64,000 nt of DNA from contig JADZGB010000003.1 of NCBI GenBank assembly GCA_020854105.1, positions 160,392 through 224,391 of the forward strand, read 5' to 3'. The position numbers were made by a program, and so were the translations under genes. Positions 24,333 through 35,937 of the stretch are shown here, in pieces. The stretch comes from Burkholderiales bacterium. Lineage in GTDB: Bacteria > Pseudomonadota > Gammaproteobacteria > Burkholderiales > SHXO01. The first letter of the stretch is position 1. Each line of letters opens with the position of its first letter. The notes under the pieces are model-generated. The model was not told where the DNA came from. It searched no databases and saw nothing but the letters and a program-made list of their open reading frames with translations.

Positions 24333-25751
24333 ATGCTCATTCCCCTCATTCTCTCCGGCGGCAGCGGCACCCGCCTGTGGCCGGTGTCCCGCGAGGCCTA
24401 TCCCAAGCCCTTCATCAAGCTGCCCGACGGTCAGAGCCTGCTGCAGAAGACCCTGGGCCGCCTGGCCCCGCTGGGCGAGATCGCGGAGGTGATCACGGTA
24501 ACGAACCGGGAGCACCTGTTCGCCACCCGCGACGAGTATGCGCGCCTGGATGCCAGGTGCCGGCACTTCTTCGTGCTGGAGCCGCTGGCACGCAACACCG
24601 CGCCGGCGGTGGCGGTCGGAGCACTAGCAGCGGCGGCACGGCACGGTCCCGACGTCACGCTGCTGGTGCTGCCCGCGGATCACCTGGTTCCGGACGCCGA
24701 GGCGTTCGCACGCAGTGTCCAGCAGGCGCTCGTCCTGGCCGGGCAGGGGCACCTGGTGACCTTCGGCATCCAGCCCAGCTATCCGGAGACCGGCTTCGGC
24801 TACGTGGAACGGGGCGATCCGATCAAGGGTACCGAAGGCTATCGGGTCGCGCGCTTCACCGAGAAGCCGAACCTCGAGACCGCGCGCACGATGATCGAAT
24901 CGGGGCGCTATTACTGGAACTCCGGCATGTTCTGCTTCCGCGCCGACGTGTTCCTGGAGGATCTCGCCAGACTCGCAACCGAGATCGACCAGGGCGCGCG
25001 CCAGTGCTGGGAGTCGATCGCGACCGGGGACGATCACGTCCACCTGAGCCAGGAGATCTTCGGAAGGATTCCCGACATCTCCATCGATTACGCGGTGATG
25101 GAGAAGTCCGCGCGGGTTGCGGTGGTGCCGTCCACCTTCGCCTGGAGCGACGTCGGCTCGTGGAAGGCGGTCAGCGAACTCACCTCCCCCGATGCGCAGG
25201 GCAACCGTGCGCAGGGCGAGGCGATGTTCGTCGACAGCACCAACTGCTATGTCCAGAGCAGTTCGCGCATGGTCGCGGCGGTCGGACTGAAGGACGTGGT
25301 GGTGGTGGACACGCCGGACGCACTGCTGGTGGCCTCCCAGGACCACCTGCAGGACGTCAAGAAGGTCGCGCAGCAGCTCAAGCTCGCCAAGCACGACACC
25401 TATCTGCTGCACAAGACGGTGATGCGCCCCTGGGGCACCTACACGGTGCTGGAGGAAGGCGACGGGTTCAAGATCAAGCGCATCGTGGTCAAGCCGGGCG
25501 CCAGCCTCAGCCTGCAGATGCACTACCACCGCAGCGAACACTGGGTGGTGGTGTCGGGCACCGCGAAGGTGGTCAACGGCGAGCAGGACCTGCTCATCCG
25601 CACCAACGAATCGACCTACATCCCGGCCGGCCACAGGCATCGCCTGGAGAATCCGGGCAAGGTCGATCTGGTCATGATCGAGGTCCAGAGCGGCAGCTAT
25701 CTCGGCGAGGACGACATCGTCCGCTTCGAGGACCGCTACGGCCGGGGCTGA
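24333..25751 (+). CDS. manC: Mannose-1-phosphate guanylyltransferase / mannose-6-phosphate isomerase
   Basis: 472 residues, the length of bifunctional type II ManC/XanB/AlgA enzymes. The N-terminal GTP-binding block is PLILSGGSGTRLWPVSREAYPKP without a break; later FTEKPNLETA and WNSGMFCFRAD. The C-terminal cupin isomerase domain has LSLQMHYHRSEHWVVVSGTA with the metal histidines. It makes GDP-mannose for polysaccharide synthesis. ATG 24333 gives the family's usual MLIP start; ATG 24300 is a weaker option. It is divergent from the glycan operon and separated from it by the rmlB relic. A GATAAT lies about 70 bases upstream, but no matching -35 was seen. Confidence 0.95.
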   Translation: MLIPLILSGGSGTRLWPVSREAYPKPFIKLPDGQSLLQKTLGRLAPLGEIAEVITVTNREHLFATRDEYARLDARCRHFFVLEPLARNTAPAVAVGALAAAARHGPDVTLLVLPADHLVPDAEAFARSVQQALVLAGQGHLVTFGIQPSYPETGFGYVERGDPIKGTEGYRVARFTEKPNLETARTMIESGRYYWNSGMFCFRADVFLEDLARLATEIDQGARQCWESIATGDDHVHLSQEIFGRIPDISIDYAVMEKSARVAVVPSTFAWSDVGSWKAVSELTSPDAQGNRAQGEAMFVDSTNCYVQSSSRMVAAVGLKDVVVVDTPDALLVASQDHLQDVKKVAQQLKLAKHDTYLLHKTVMRPWGTYTVLEEGDGFKIKRIVVKPGASLSLQMHYHRSEHWVVVSGTAKVVNGEQDLLIRTNESTYIPAGHRHRLENPGKVDLVMIEVQSGSYLGEDDIVRFEDRYGRG

Positions 25752-25766
25752 TCGGGCAGCGGGCTC

Positions 25767-26777
25767 CTACTGCACGCCGTAGTACTCCCGGTACCACTTC
25801 ACGAACGCGCCGATGCCCTGCTCCAGCGGGGTGCTCGGCGCGAATCCCACGTCGCGCCGCAGGTCCGCCGTATCGGCAAAGGTGCTGGGTACGTCACCGG
25901 GCTGCATCGGCAGCAGCCGCTTCTGCGCAGTGCGTCCGAGCGCGCGCTCGAGAATGGCGATGAACTCGGTGAGCTGCACCGGATCGTGATTGCCGATGTT
26001 GTACACCCGGCAGGGCGCCGTGCTGAGCGCGGGATCCGGACAGGTCATGTCCGCTGCCGGATCGCCCGCCGGAATGCGCTCCATCACGCGCACGACACCT
26101 TCGACGATGTCGTCGATGTAGGTGAAGTCGCGCGACATGTCGCCGTGGTTGAACACGTCGATCGGCCTGTCCTCGAGAATCGCGCGCGTGAACAGGAACA
26201 GCGACATGTCCGGCCGGCCCCACGGCCCGTACACGGTGAAGAAGCGCAGGCCGGTGCACGGCAGGCCGAACAGGTGGCTGTAGGTGTGCGCCATCAGTTC
26301 GTTGGCCTTCTTGGTCGCCGCGTACAGGCTCACCGGATGATCGGTGCCCTCATGCTCGCTGAAGGGCAGCTTGCGGTTCGCGCCGTAGACGCTGGAGCTG
26401 CTCGCATACACCAGGTGCGGGCAGCGCGAGTGCCGGCAGCCCTCGAGGACGTTCAGGAAGCCGGTCAGGTTGCTGTCGCTGTAGGCGTGCGGATTGTGCA
26501 GCGAGTGGCGTACGCCGGCCTGCGCGGCCAGGTGCACGACTCGCTCGAAGCGCCCGGCGGCGAACAGGCCGGCCATGCCGTCGCGGTCGGCCAGGTCGAG
26601 CCGCTCGAAACGGAAGCCTGCCCGCGGCAGCAGCCGCGCGAGCCGTGCCTGCTTGAGCGCCGGGTCGTAGTAGGCGTTCATGTTGTCCAGGCCGACCACC
26701 TCGTGGCCCGCGGCCAGCAGCCGCTCGCTCACGTGCATGCCGATGAATCCGGCGCAACCGGTGACGAGTACCCTCAC
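25767..26777 (-). CDS. UDP-glucuronate 4-epimerase (NAD-dependent epimerase)
   Basis: 336 residues from GTG 26777, with GGGAGAAG upstream; the ORF-track start adds residues with no family similarity. Short-chain epimerase blocks: VLVTGCAGFIGMHVSERLL, VVGLDNMNAYYDPALKQARL, VVHLAAQAGVRHSL, YASSSSVYG and the YAATKKANE Tyr-x3-Lys pair, then FTVYGPWGRPDMSLFLF and FNHGDMSRDFTYIDD. The DNMNxYYDPALKxARL wording and the GRPDMA/S-like block are typical of UDP-glucuronate 4-epimerases, which make UDP-galacturonate. It is convergent with manC (15-base gap). It is likely a supplier to the surface glycan or LPS core. Confidence 0.9.
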   Translation of the reverse strand: MRVLVTGCAGFIGMHVSERLLAAGHEVVGLDNMNAYYDPALKQARLARLLPRAGFRFERLDLADRDGMAGLFAAGRFERVVHLAAQAGVRHSLHNPHAYSDSNLTGFLNVLEGCRHSRCPHLVYASSSSVYGANRKLPFSEHEGTDHPVSLYAATKKANELMAHTYSHLFGLPCTGLRFFTVYGPWGRPDMSLFLFTRAILEDRPIDVFNHGDMSRDFTYIDDIVEGVVRVMERIPAGDPAADMTCPDPALSTAPCRVYNIGNHDPVQLTEFIAILERALGRTAQKRLLPMQPGDVPSTFADTADLRRDVGFAPSTPLEQGIGAFVKWYREYYGVQ

Positions 26778-27019
26778 CCGTCTTCTCCCATGTCGTTGCC
26801 ATCCGTCCGCCGGCCACCCCGCCGGCGGCGAGGAGCCCAGCCCGCCGGCGGCCCAGGCTGCCGACGGCAAGCAGCGCGGCATTCTAGCACCGGCTCTGCG
26901 GCCGGCTCCGGGATACCGTGCGCACCGACACGGCGCGTGCGTGCTTTGCTAAGCTGCGTGACCGTGCGTCCCCCTCGCCCCTGTCCACAGCGCCCGCCAT
27001 CGGGCGCGCATCGCGCGCC

Positions 27020-28282
27020 GTGAGCCTCGCACGCGCGCTCTACAGCGCCGCGCTGCTTCTGCTCACGCCGCTGGCGCTGCTGCGGCTTGCGTGGCGCGCG
27101 CGGCGCCAGCCGGCCTACCTCGCGCACATCGGCGAGCGCTTCGGCCGCTGCCGCCTGCGCATCGATGCGCCAGTCATCTGGATCCATGCAGTCTCGGTCG
27201 GCGAGACGCACGCGGCGCAGCCGCTGGTGCGCGCACTGCGCGAAGCGTGGCCGGAGCACCGGATCGTCATGACCCACATGACGCCCACCGGACGCGCCAC
27301 CGGCGAGCAGCTGTTCGGCGAGAACGTCCTGCGTGCCTACCTGCCCTACGACCTGCCGTGGTGCGTGAGCGCTTTCCTGCGCTGCGTCCGCCCGCGGCTA
27401 GGCGTGCTGATGGAGACCGAGGTCTGGCCGAATCTCATCGCGCAGTGCGTGCGCGCGAAGATCCCGGTGGCGCTGGTGAATGCGCGCATGTCGCAGCGGT
27501 CGGCGCGCGGCTATGCGCGGCTGGACCCGCTGGCGCGCGAGGCGATGGCAGGACTCGCGGCAGTCGGTGCGCAGACTCAGGACGATGCCGAGCGTATCGC
27601 GGCGCTCGGTGCGCCCAGGGTCGAGATCACCGGCAATCTCAAGTTCGATCGCGCGCCCGCTGCGGCCGATCTCGCACTCGGACAGACGTTGCGCGCGCGC
27701 TTCGGCACGCGCTTCGTGTTCCTGGCGGCGAGCACGCGCGAGGGCGAGGAAGAACTGATCCTCGACGCGCTGGAGGGCATCGACGAGGACCTCCTGCTGG
27801 CGCTGGTCCCGCGCCACCCGCAGCGCTTCGACGCGGTGGCGGCTCTCGTCGCCCGGCGCGGTCTTCCCTGCCAGAGGCGCAGCGAGGACCAGCCGGTGCG
27901 GGCCCAGACACGGGTGTGGCTGGGCGACAGCATGGGCGAGCTGTTCGCCTGCTATGCCGCCTGCGACGTGGCCTTCGTGGGCGGCAGCCTGCTTCCGCTG
28001 GGCGGGCAGAACCTGCTGGAGCCGCTCGCGGTCGGCAAGCCGGTGCTGATCGGTCCGCACACCTTCAATTTCGCCGAGGCGACACGCAGCGCCGTGCAGG
28101 CCGGCGCCGCCCTGCGTGTGGACGACGCGGCCGGCCTGCGCGAGACGCTGCTGCTGCTGCGCCACGATCCGCAGCGGCGCGCGCACATGAGCGAAGCGGG
28201 CCGGGCGTTCACGCGGCAGCACGCAGGCGCGACTGCACGCACGCAGGCGCTGCTCGCATCCTTGCTCGGGGGGATGCGCTAG
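27020..28282 (+). CDS. waaA: 3-deoxy-D-manno-octulosonic acid transferase
   Basis: 420 residues from GTG 27020, which gives the family start VSLARALYSAALLLLTPLAL, a membrane anchor. The ORF-track start is 34 codons earlier. GT-B family blocks: WIHAVSVGETHAAQPL with the catalytic Glu, METEVWPNL, VNARMSQRSARGY, ITGNLKFDRAP, AFVGGSLLPLGGQNLLEP. WaaA moves Kdo from CMP-Kdo to lipid IVA on the cytoplasmic face of the inner membrane. The stop codon overlaps that of the convergent 5-formyl-THF cyclo-ligase gene through a shared CTAG. Confidence 0.95.
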   Translation: MSLARALYSAALLLLTPLALLRLAWRARRQPAYLAHIGERFGRCRLRIDAPVIWIHAVSVGETHAAQPLVRALREAWPEHRIVMTHMTPTGRATGEQLFGENVLRAYLPYDLPWCVSAFLRCVRPRLGVLMETEVWPNLIAQCVRAKIPVALVNARMSQRSARGYARLDPLAREAMAGLAAVGAQTQDDAERIAALGAPRVEITGNLKFDRAPAAADLALGQTLRARFGTRFVFLAASTREGEEELILDALEGIDEDLLLALVPRHPQRFDAVAALVARRGLPCQRRSEDQPVRAQTRVWLGDSMGELFACYAACDVAFVGGSLLPLGGQNLLEPLAVGKPVLIGPHTFNFAEATRSAVQAGAALRVDDAAGLRETLLLLRHDPQRRAHMSEAGRAFTRQHAGATARTQALLASLLGGMR

Positions 28283-28866
28283 GCGCGTGCGAGCACGCGT
28301 GCCTCGGTCACGACGCCGTCCACCGGCACGTCGTGCGCGACGATCGGAAGCTCGTCGACGACCTGCACCTCGAACGCCGCGGCCAGCACCGCGGGCCGCT
28401 GCGGCCAGTCGCCCAGGAGACGATCGTAGAAGCCGCCGCCGTATCCGAGGCGCCCGCCGCGCGGGGTGAAGGCCACACCGGGCGCGAGGACCAGATCCAG
28501 ACTCTCGCGCGCGACGAGCGGGCAACGCTCGGGCCGCGGTTCGCGGATGCCCCACACACCCGGCGCCAGATCGGCATCGAGATCGGACACTTCGTGCAGG
28601 GCCAGCCCGCGCGGTTCGCGCTGCGTGCGCGGCAGCACCAGCGCGACTGCGCGTGCGCGCAGCGCATCGATCAGGCGCGAAGTGTCGAACTCGCTGCCGA
28701 ACGAGAGGTAGACCAGGGCTCGGCGCGCCTGCAGGACGGCGGGATGGGCGAGAAGGGACGCGGTGATGCGCCGGCTGGCTTCGGTGCGTTCGTCCTCGGA
28801 CAGGGCGTCGCGCCGGGCCAGCACCTGGGCGCGCAGGGCGCGTTTGTCCGCCTGCGGCGTGCTCAA
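28279..28866 (-). CDS. 5-formyltetrahydrofolate cyclo-ligase
   Basis: 195 residues from a TTG start at 28866, the only initiation-type codon near the family N-terminus; no ATG or GTG exists in frame before the conserved core. Blocks: ADKRALRAQVLARRDAL, VYLSFGSEFDTSRLI, VLPRTQREP, DLVLAPGVAFTPRGGRLGYG followed by GGFYDRLL. It converts 5-formyl-THF to 5,10-methenyl-THF with ATP, in the cytoplasm. The gene begins 5 bases after tolC stops, in the same orientation, so it is probably co-transcribed with tolC. Confidence 0.92.
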   Translation of the reverse strand: MSTPQADKRALRAQVLARRDALSEDERTEASRRITASLLAHPAVLQARRALVYLSFGSEFDTSRLIDALRARAVALVLPRTQREPRGLALHEVSDLDADLAPGVWGIREPRPERCPLVARESLDLVLAPGVAFTPRGGRLGYGGGFYDRLLGDWPQRPAVLAAAFEVQVVDELPIVAHDVPVDGVVTEARVLARA

Positions 28867-28871
28867 TGCGC

Positions 28872-30230
28872 CTACTTCGACTGCACCAGGAGGCGGTTGA
28901 CGTTCTCGAGATCGGCTTCGGTCAGGCGGCCGACGCTTGCCTTCAGGCGCAGCTGGCTGAGAATCGCGACGTAGTAGGCACGCGCCAGGTTGCGCTGGGC
29001 CTGATAGAGAAGATCCTGTGCGTTCAGGACGTCGACCTGCGTGCGCACGCCGACCTCCTGGCCGAGCTTGCTCGCCTCGACCGACAGCTGATTGCTGGCC
29101 ACCGCCTGCAACAGGGCGTTGATTTCGGATAGCCCGGTGTTCACCGCCAGGAACGCCTGGCGCGTCGTCTGTGCCACCGTGCGGCGCGTGTTCTCGAGAT
29201 CCTGCTCGGCGCGCGTGCGGTTGGCGATCGCCTCGCGCACGCGCGAACTGATGGCACCGCCCTGATACAGCGGCACCGCCACCTGCACGCCCACGGTGGC
29301 GGTATTCGTGGACTGGCTGACGGAATCGCCGAAGCTGGAGGCACCGGCGCGGTTGTAGTTCAGCCCGGCCACGGCGTCCACCGCCGGGTGATGGCCGAGG
29401 CGGTTGCGCTCCACTTCCTTGACCGCGATGTCCAGCGCCGACCTGGCCGTCGCGATGTCGGGGCTGGTGGAGAAGGCCGCCTCCACCCATTTCTCCATGT
29501 CGTTGGGCAGGGGGGCGTTCAGCGTCGGCGTGCTGGTCAACTGGGCGAGCGGCCCGGGCATGCGCCCGATCAGCTGCAGCAGGCTGCGGATGCGCACCTC
29601 GATATCGTTGCGCGCGCGCAATTCGTTCGCCACGGTCAGGTCGTAGCGTGCCTGCGCGTCGTAGGTGTCGGTGATGGTCGCGGTGCCGACTTCGAAGTTG
29701 CGCTTGGCCTGGGCCAGCTGTTCGGCGGTCGCCGCCTTCTGCGCCTCGACCGTGGTGAGTTCGTACTGCGCGAGCAGCACGTCGAAGTAGGCCTGCGCCA
29801 CGCGCAGCATGAGGTCCTGTCCGGCGCGGGCGACCTGGCTCTCGGCCTGCGTGACCTGGAGGGCGGCCTGCTCGCTGAACACCCGGTCCTGCGGGCGGTA
29901 CAGCGGCTGGCTGGCGTTGATCCCGGCGCCCCAGGTCTCGTAGTCGCGGCCGCCTTCCGAGCGGCTGGCAAAGGCCGCGGTCTCGGCCGGCAGGCTGCCG
30001 AACGAGGTGTCGGAGTAGTTGTAGCCGATATTGCCCGTCGCGTTGATGTTCGGCAGCAGCAGCGCCCGCGCCTGTACCCGGCGCTCCTTCGTCGCCTGGT
30101 AGGCGGCGCGTTCGGCCGCGTAGACCGGATCCTGCACCAGTGCGTCGCGATAGACGCTCATCAGATCCTCGGCACTCGCCGTACCGCAGGCAACGACACC
30201 GACTAGGCAGGCAATCAACTTGAGGCGCAT
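28872..30230 (-). CDS. tolC: TolC family outer membrane efflux protein
   Basis: 452 residues with a Sec signal peptide (MRLKLIACLVGVVACGTASA, cleavage near residue 20). Two OEP repeats are visible: one begins EDLMSVYRDALVQDPVYAAERA, and the second includes PDIATARSALDIAVKEVERNR. Typical blocks: LLPNINATGNIGYNYSDTSF, VGTATITDTYDAQARYDL and VGVRTQVDVLNAQDLLYQAQR. It forms the trimeric channel-tunnel of type I secretion and tripartite efflux systems. It lies downstream of a pcm-like gene in the same direction with an 84-base gap, a betaproteobacterial arrangement I recognise. Confidence 0.94.
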   Translation of the reverse strand: MRLKLIACLVGVVACGTASAEDLMSVYRDALVQDPVYAAERAAYQATKERRVQARALLLPNINATGNIGYNYSDTSFGSLPAETAAFASRSEGGRDYETWGAGINASQPLYRPQDRVFSEQAALQVTQAESQVARAGQDLMLRVAQAYFDVLLAQYELTTVEAQKAATAEQLAQAKRNFEVGTATITDTYDAQARYDLTVANELRARNDIEVRIRSLLQLIGRMPGPLAQLTSTPTLNAPLPNDMEKWVEAAFSTSPDIATARSALDIAVKEVERNRLGHHPAVDAVAGLNYNRAGASSFGDSVSQSTNTATVGVQVAVPLYQGGAISSRVREAIANRTRAEQDLENTRRTVAQTTRQAFLAVNTGLSEINALLQAVASNQLSVEASKLGQEVGVRTQVDVLNAQDLLYQAQRNLARAYYVAILSQLRLKASVGRLTEADLENVNRLLVQSK

Positions 30231-30314
30231 CTTTTCCCCGTCGTTCTTGAAGTTATCCGGCCGCGCGGCCAGTTGTCGCGGCGCCAGGCAGCAAGGCGCA
30301 GACCCGTATCACGG

Positions 30315-30968
30315 TCAGAACACGAAGCGTTCGGGCTGCCGCACCTCGCGCAACGGCGCGATGCACGTCTCGAACAGGCCGGTTTCGTTGTACACCCCCG
30401 GTGAGATCTGCGTCACCAGCCGCGCCGTCATCACCGGCGGCTCGCCGACCACCGCGAGCAGCCGTCCGCCGTCGGCAAGCTGCTCGCGCAGACCCGGGGG
30501 GATGACCGGCACCGATCCGGTCAGCAGAATGGCATCGAACGGACCCTCCTCGGGCCAGCCGAGCGCACCGTTACCCACGCGCAACGTGACGTTGCCGATG
30601 CCCAGGCGTGCCAGCTTCCGCGCAGCGGATGCGGACAGGTCGGCACTGAGTTCGATGCTGTACACGTGGGCGGCGCGGTGTGCGAGCAGCGCCGCCTGAT
30701 AGCCGCTGCCGGTGCCCACTTCCAGCACCCTGTCGGCGGGCTGGAGGGTGAGTTCCTGGAGCAGCCGCGCCTCCAGCTTGGGCGCCAGCATCGCTTCGCC
30801 GTGGCCGAGCGGGATCTCCATGTCGACGAAGGCGAGCGAGCGGTACTGCGGCGGCACGAACTCCTCGCGCCGCACCTCGGCGAGCGTGTCGAGCACCGCC
30901 TGATCGAGCACCTCCCACGTGCGGATCTGGCTTTCGATCATGTTGAAGCGGGCGCGCTCGATATCCAT
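30315..30968 (-). CDS. pcm: Protein-L-isoaspartate O-methyltransferase family protein
   Basis: 217 residues from ATG 30968 (MDIERARFNMIESQIRTW); an ATG 11 codons earlier is possible. The SAM site is VLEVGTGSGYQAALLA, with YSIELSADLSASAARKLA and FDAILLTGSVPVIPP after it. The usual Pcm substrate motif S-x-P-x-x-VA is replaced by MLAPKLEARLLQEL, a form I associate with the tolC-linked betaproteobacterial subgroup. Whether it repairs isoaspartyl residues or methylates another target is uncertain. It is transcribed toward tolC and diverges from the thiC riboswitch. Confidence 0.85.
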   Translation of the reverse strand: MDIERARFNMIESQIRTWEVLDQAVLDTLAEVRREEFVPPQYRSLAFVDMEIPLGHGEAMLAPKLEARLLQELTLQPADRVLEVGTGSGYQAALLAHRAAHVYSIELSADLSASAARKLARLGIGNVTLRVGNGALGWPEEGPFDAILLTGSVPVIPPGLREQLADGGRLLAVVGEPPVMTARLVTQISPGVYNETGLFETCIAPLREVRQPERFVF

Positions 30969-31035
30969 TACGTTGCGTCTCGAAACTGACTTCGGTTGCA
31001 ATTATCACATAAATCTATATGCTTGAATCCAAACG

Positions 31036-33133
<2,098 letters not shown>

Positions 33134-33152
33134 GTGCGCGGACCCGGGCGCA

Positions 33153-34352
33153 TCAGAGGAAGCGGCGCGGATCCACGCCCCACTGCTCCGGCAGTTCGTG
33201 ATTCAGGATGCGGTCCGCGCCGCACGTCAGGTCGAGCACCTCGGGCGTCGTGTAGAGGTTCGAACGGGTGCTGAAGAAGGCGCGCACCCTGGGCGCGAGC
33301 AGGTTGCCCTCGGTCTGCTCTATCACCACCCCCAGCCGTCCGCTTTCGAGCTTGACCAGCGTGCCCACCGGATAGATGCCGATGGTGCGCATGAATTGGT
33401 GCACCAGCCTCTCCTCGAAATGGAACTTGCTCCACTCGAACATCTTGCGCAGGGCGTCGGTGGGTTCCATGCCGCGGTGATAGCAGCGATCGGACGTGAT
33501 GGCGTCGTAGACGTCCACGATGGCGGACATCTTGGCCAGGAGCGTGATCCGGTCGCCGGGAAGCTTACTGGGATAGCCGGAGCCGTCGATGCGCTCGTGA
33601 TGGTGCAGCGTGATGTCGAGCGGGATGGGGCCGATGCCGCCGGCCTCCACCAGGAGCGCATGGCCGGCCTCGGGGTGGCGCTTGATCAGCGCGAACTCCT
33701 CGTCGGTGAGCTTGCCCGGCTTGTTGAGCACCGCGTCGGGCACCTTCATCTTTCCCAGGTCGTGCATGAGCCCGCCGATTCCCGACTGCCGCACCGTGTC
33801 CGCGTCCAGTCCCAGCGCGCGCGTGAACGTCACCATCAGCGTGCCCACTGCCACGCAGTGGAGGAAGGTATAGTCGTCGGCGGTCTTGAGCCGCAGCAGG
33901 CTGATGAGCGCGCCGTTGTTGCGCACCACCGACGAGGTGATGTCTTCCACGACCGATTCGACTTCCGCCACCTCGACCGCCTTGCCCAGGCGCACGTCGC
34001 GCATGACGTCGCGCACCGCCTGGCTGGCTGCCTCGTAGATGCGCGTGGCGCGCGACATCTCCTCGGCCAGGCTCGATGTCAGGGGAGCGGGCGGCGGCTC
34101 CTCCGCGACCTTCAGCATCTCGGTCTCGACGCTGCGGCGCACCTGCGCCTCGGTCAGCGCGTCGGGAACGTCGTCGCCACGCGCAGTGTCGATGTAGAGC
34201 TCGTGGATGCCCGCTGCACGGATCTTGCTCACCGCGGCCTCGTCCTGGATCAGGAAGCGCTTACGCAGGAACGGGTGCGCCATCCAGTCCACGTTCAGGT
34301 CGTGGACATACATGCCGGGCTCGAGCTGGTCTAGGGCTATCTTCTTGATCAC
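33153..34352 (-). CDS. HD-GYP domain cyclic-di-GMP phosphodiesterase (DUF3391-HD-GYP)
   Basis: 399 residues from GTG 34352, giving the usual VIKKIALDQLEPGMYVHDLN start; ATG 34400 would add 16 residues. The N-terminal DUF3391 (about 1-130) is followed by the HD-GYP domain: LMHDLGKMKVPDAVLNKPG carries HD, and LHHHERIDGSGYPSKLPG carries the HHE and GYP motifs. All metal ligands usually needed for c-di-GMP hydrolysis appear intact. There is no receiver or membrane domain. It diverges from uppP and converges with thiC. It probably affects the motile-sessile switch, but no target is shown here. Confidence 0.93.
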   Translation of the reverse strand: MIKKIALDQLEPGMYVHDLNVDWMAHPFLRKRFLIQDEAAVSKIRAAGIHELYIDTARGDDVPDALTEAQVRRSVETEMLKVAEEPPPAPLTSSLAEEMSRATRIYEAASQAVRDVMRDVRLGKAVEVAEVESVVEDITSSVVRNNGALISLLRLKTADDYTFLHCVAVGTLMVTFTRALGLDADTVRQSGIGGLMHDLGKMKVPDAVLNKPGKLTDEEFALIKRHPEAGHALLVEAGGIGPIPLDITLHHHERIDGSGYPSKLPGDRITLLAKMSAIVDVYDAITSDRCYHRGMEPTDALRKMFEWSKFHFEERLVHQFMRTIGIYPVGTLVKLESGRLGVVIEQTEGNLLAPRVRAFFSTRSNLYTTPEVLDLTCGADRILNHELPEQWGVDPRRFL

Positions 34353-34454
34353 GGTGCGGCGGCGGCGGAGAAACTGGGCATGCAGCAGGCTTATCGGCAT
34401 GCCGCAACCGGCCTGAAGTGAGCCGAAACACAACTCCACAATGTAGAAAAAGAC

Positions 34455-35282
34455 ATGGATCTCGCCCTCCTCCTCAAGGCCGTCGTGCTGGGCATCGTCG
34501 AAGGACTCACCGAGTTCCTGCCCATCTCCAGCACGGGGCACCTGATCCTGGCCAGCCAGCTGCTCGACTTCACGGGCGAGCGCGCCAAGGTGTTCACGAT
34601 CGCCATCCAGACCGGTGCGATCCTCGCGGTGTGCTGGGAATATCGCGGCCGTCTCATGGGCGCGCTGGCCGACCTGCCGCACAAGTCCTCTGCGCGCGGC
34701 TTCTTCCTCAACCTGGGCATCGCCTTCCTGCCGCTCGCCGTGCTCGGCCTGCTGTTCGGCAACGCGATCAAGGCGACTCTGTTCAATCCGGTCGCGGTCG
34801 CGGTGGCATTCATCGTCGGCGGCTTCGTCATCCTCTGGGCGGAACGGCGCCGACACGAGATCCGCGTGCAGAGCGTGGAGGACATGCGCTGGACCGACGC
34901 GGTCAAGCTCGGGCTGGCTCAGGCGTTCGCACTCGTCCCGGGAACCTCACGCGCCGGCGCCACCATCATCGGCGGCCTGCTGTTCGGCCTGTCGCGCAAG
35001 GCCGCCATCGAGTTCTCGTTCTTCCTGGCCATCCCCACGCTGCTGTCGGCGGGCGCCTACGAGATCGTCAAGCACCGCGACCTGCTCAGCGCCGATGACA
35101 TCGGCCTGTTCGCCGTGGGGCTGGCAGCCTCCTTCGTGAGCGCGATGATCGCCGTGCGTGCGCTGCTGCGCTACATCAGCACGCACGACTTCACGGTGTT
35201 CGCCTGGTATCGGATCGCATTCGGCGTGATCGTGCTGATCACCGCCTATGGCGGCCTCGTCGACTGGGGCGCCGGACAGTGA
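34455..35282 (+). CDS. uppP: Undecaprenyl-diphosphate phosphatase (BacA family)
   Basis: 275 residues, polytopic (about eight hydrophobic segments). The two family motifs are intact: [20 protein letters not shown] near the N-terminus and the phosphatase block [14 protein letters not shown] in the second half. It removes a phosphate from undecaprenyl diphosphate at the inner membrane, regenerating the carrier used for peptidoglycan and for the O-polysaccharide encoded earlier in the window. ATG 34455 lies about 100 bases from the divergent HD-GYP gene start. Confidence 0.96.
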   Translation: MDLALLLKAVVLGIVEGLTEFLPISSTGHLILASQLLDFTGERAKVFTIAIQTGAILAVCWEYRGRLMGALADLPHKSSARGFFLNLGIAFLPLAVLGLLFGNAIKATLFNPVAVAVAFIVGGFVILWAERRRHEIRVQSVEDMRWTDAVKLGLAQAFALVPGTSRAGATIIGGLLFGLSRKAAIEFSFFLAIPTLLSAGAYEIVKHRDLLSADDIGLFAVGLAASFVSAMIAVRALLRYISTHDFTVFAWYRIAFGVIVLITAYGGLVDWGAGQ

Positions 35283-35307
35283 TTGAACCACCGGCGCGCG
35301 CCGCCGC

Positions 35308-35757
35308 TCAGCTCTGGTACCAGGGAAGTCCTGCGAGGCGCCAGCCGCCCACCGAGTCGCGGTGTCCGCCGGCGTCCTTATCGCCCTGGAATCCCTCGAG
35401 AACGTTGTAGCACTGGGTGTAGCCGGCAGCCGCCGCGGCAGTCGCTGCCGCGTGCGACCGCGCCCCGCTGCGGCAGATGAACATCACCAGTGATTCCCTG
35501 CTGACCTGGCGCTCGAGGTGGGCGAGGAAATGCGGATTGGGTTCCCCGCCCGGCCAGGACTGCCACTCGATCTCCACGCTTCCCGGTATGCGGCCGACGA
35601 AATCCAGTTCGGCGCGAGTGCGCACATCGACCAGGGCGCAACCGGGGACCAGGCTGCGCACCTGTTCGGCCTCCACGGGTGACAGCACACCCTGGTAGGA
35701 CAGCGTACGTCCGCCCCCCCGCTGCTGCGCTGCTGCCAGTATCTCGGTTATCGTCAT
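35308..35757 (-). CDS. Rhodanese-like domain protein
   Basis: 149 residues from ATG 35757; the ORF-track version adds 44 low-complexity residues that overlap regulatory sequence. A single rhodanese domain: ALVDVRTRAELDFVGRIPGS and the active loop FICRSGARSHAAA, whose Cys carries the persulfide. A C-terminal segment, CYNVLEGFQGDKDAGGHRDS, completes the domain. It is cytoplasmic, with no signal peptide. It diverges from glnA and its start faces the NtrC sites, so it might share that control. The physiological sulfur acceptor is unknown. Confidence 0.9.
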   Translation of the reverse strand: MTITEILAAAQQRGGGRTLSYQGVLSPVEAEQVRSLVPGCALVDVRTRAELDFVGRIPGSVEIEWQSWPGGEPNPHFLAHLERQVSRESLVMFICRSGARSHAAATAAAAAGYTQCYNVLEGFQGDKDAGGHRDSVGGWRLAGLPWYQS

Positions 35758-35887
35758 CGGTCGGCCTTCTTGCGCACTCCGCCCGGGCGAACGCGCGCCC
35801 GGATGCGGCTTGCTCCGGTGCGCCCGGCCCAGGGCGGGACATGCGGCAAGTCTAGTGCGGCGAGGAAGGCGCCGCCAGCGACCTGTC

Positions 35888-35906
35888 ATGCACTAGAATA
35901 GTGCAT
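35888..35906. promoter_or_regulatory. NtrC binding site 1 (distal)
   Basis: A perfect 19-base inverted repeat, ATGCACTAgaaTAGTGCAT, matching the NtrC consensus TGCACYA-N3-TRGTGCA. It lies about 110 bases upstream of the sigma-54-type element, the usual enhancer distance. Confidence 0.85.
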
Positions 35907-35920
35907 CTACCCGGACGGAA

Positions 35921-35937
35921 CGCACCAGGGTGGTGCC
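35921..35937. promoter_or_regulatory. NtrC binding site 2 (proximal)
   Basis: CGCACCAgggTGGTGCC contains the perfect inverted repeat GCACCA-N3-TGGTGC, the core NtrC consensus. Its centre is 32 bases from that of site 1, close to three helical turns, so two NtrC dimers could bind on the same face and cooperate. Confidence 0.85.

Noticed and set aside
30984-31024. Sigma-70 promoter for thiC (TTGCAA ... TATATG)
   Set aside because: Spacing is about 14 bases, too short for a sigma-70 promoter, and alternatives have poor matches.
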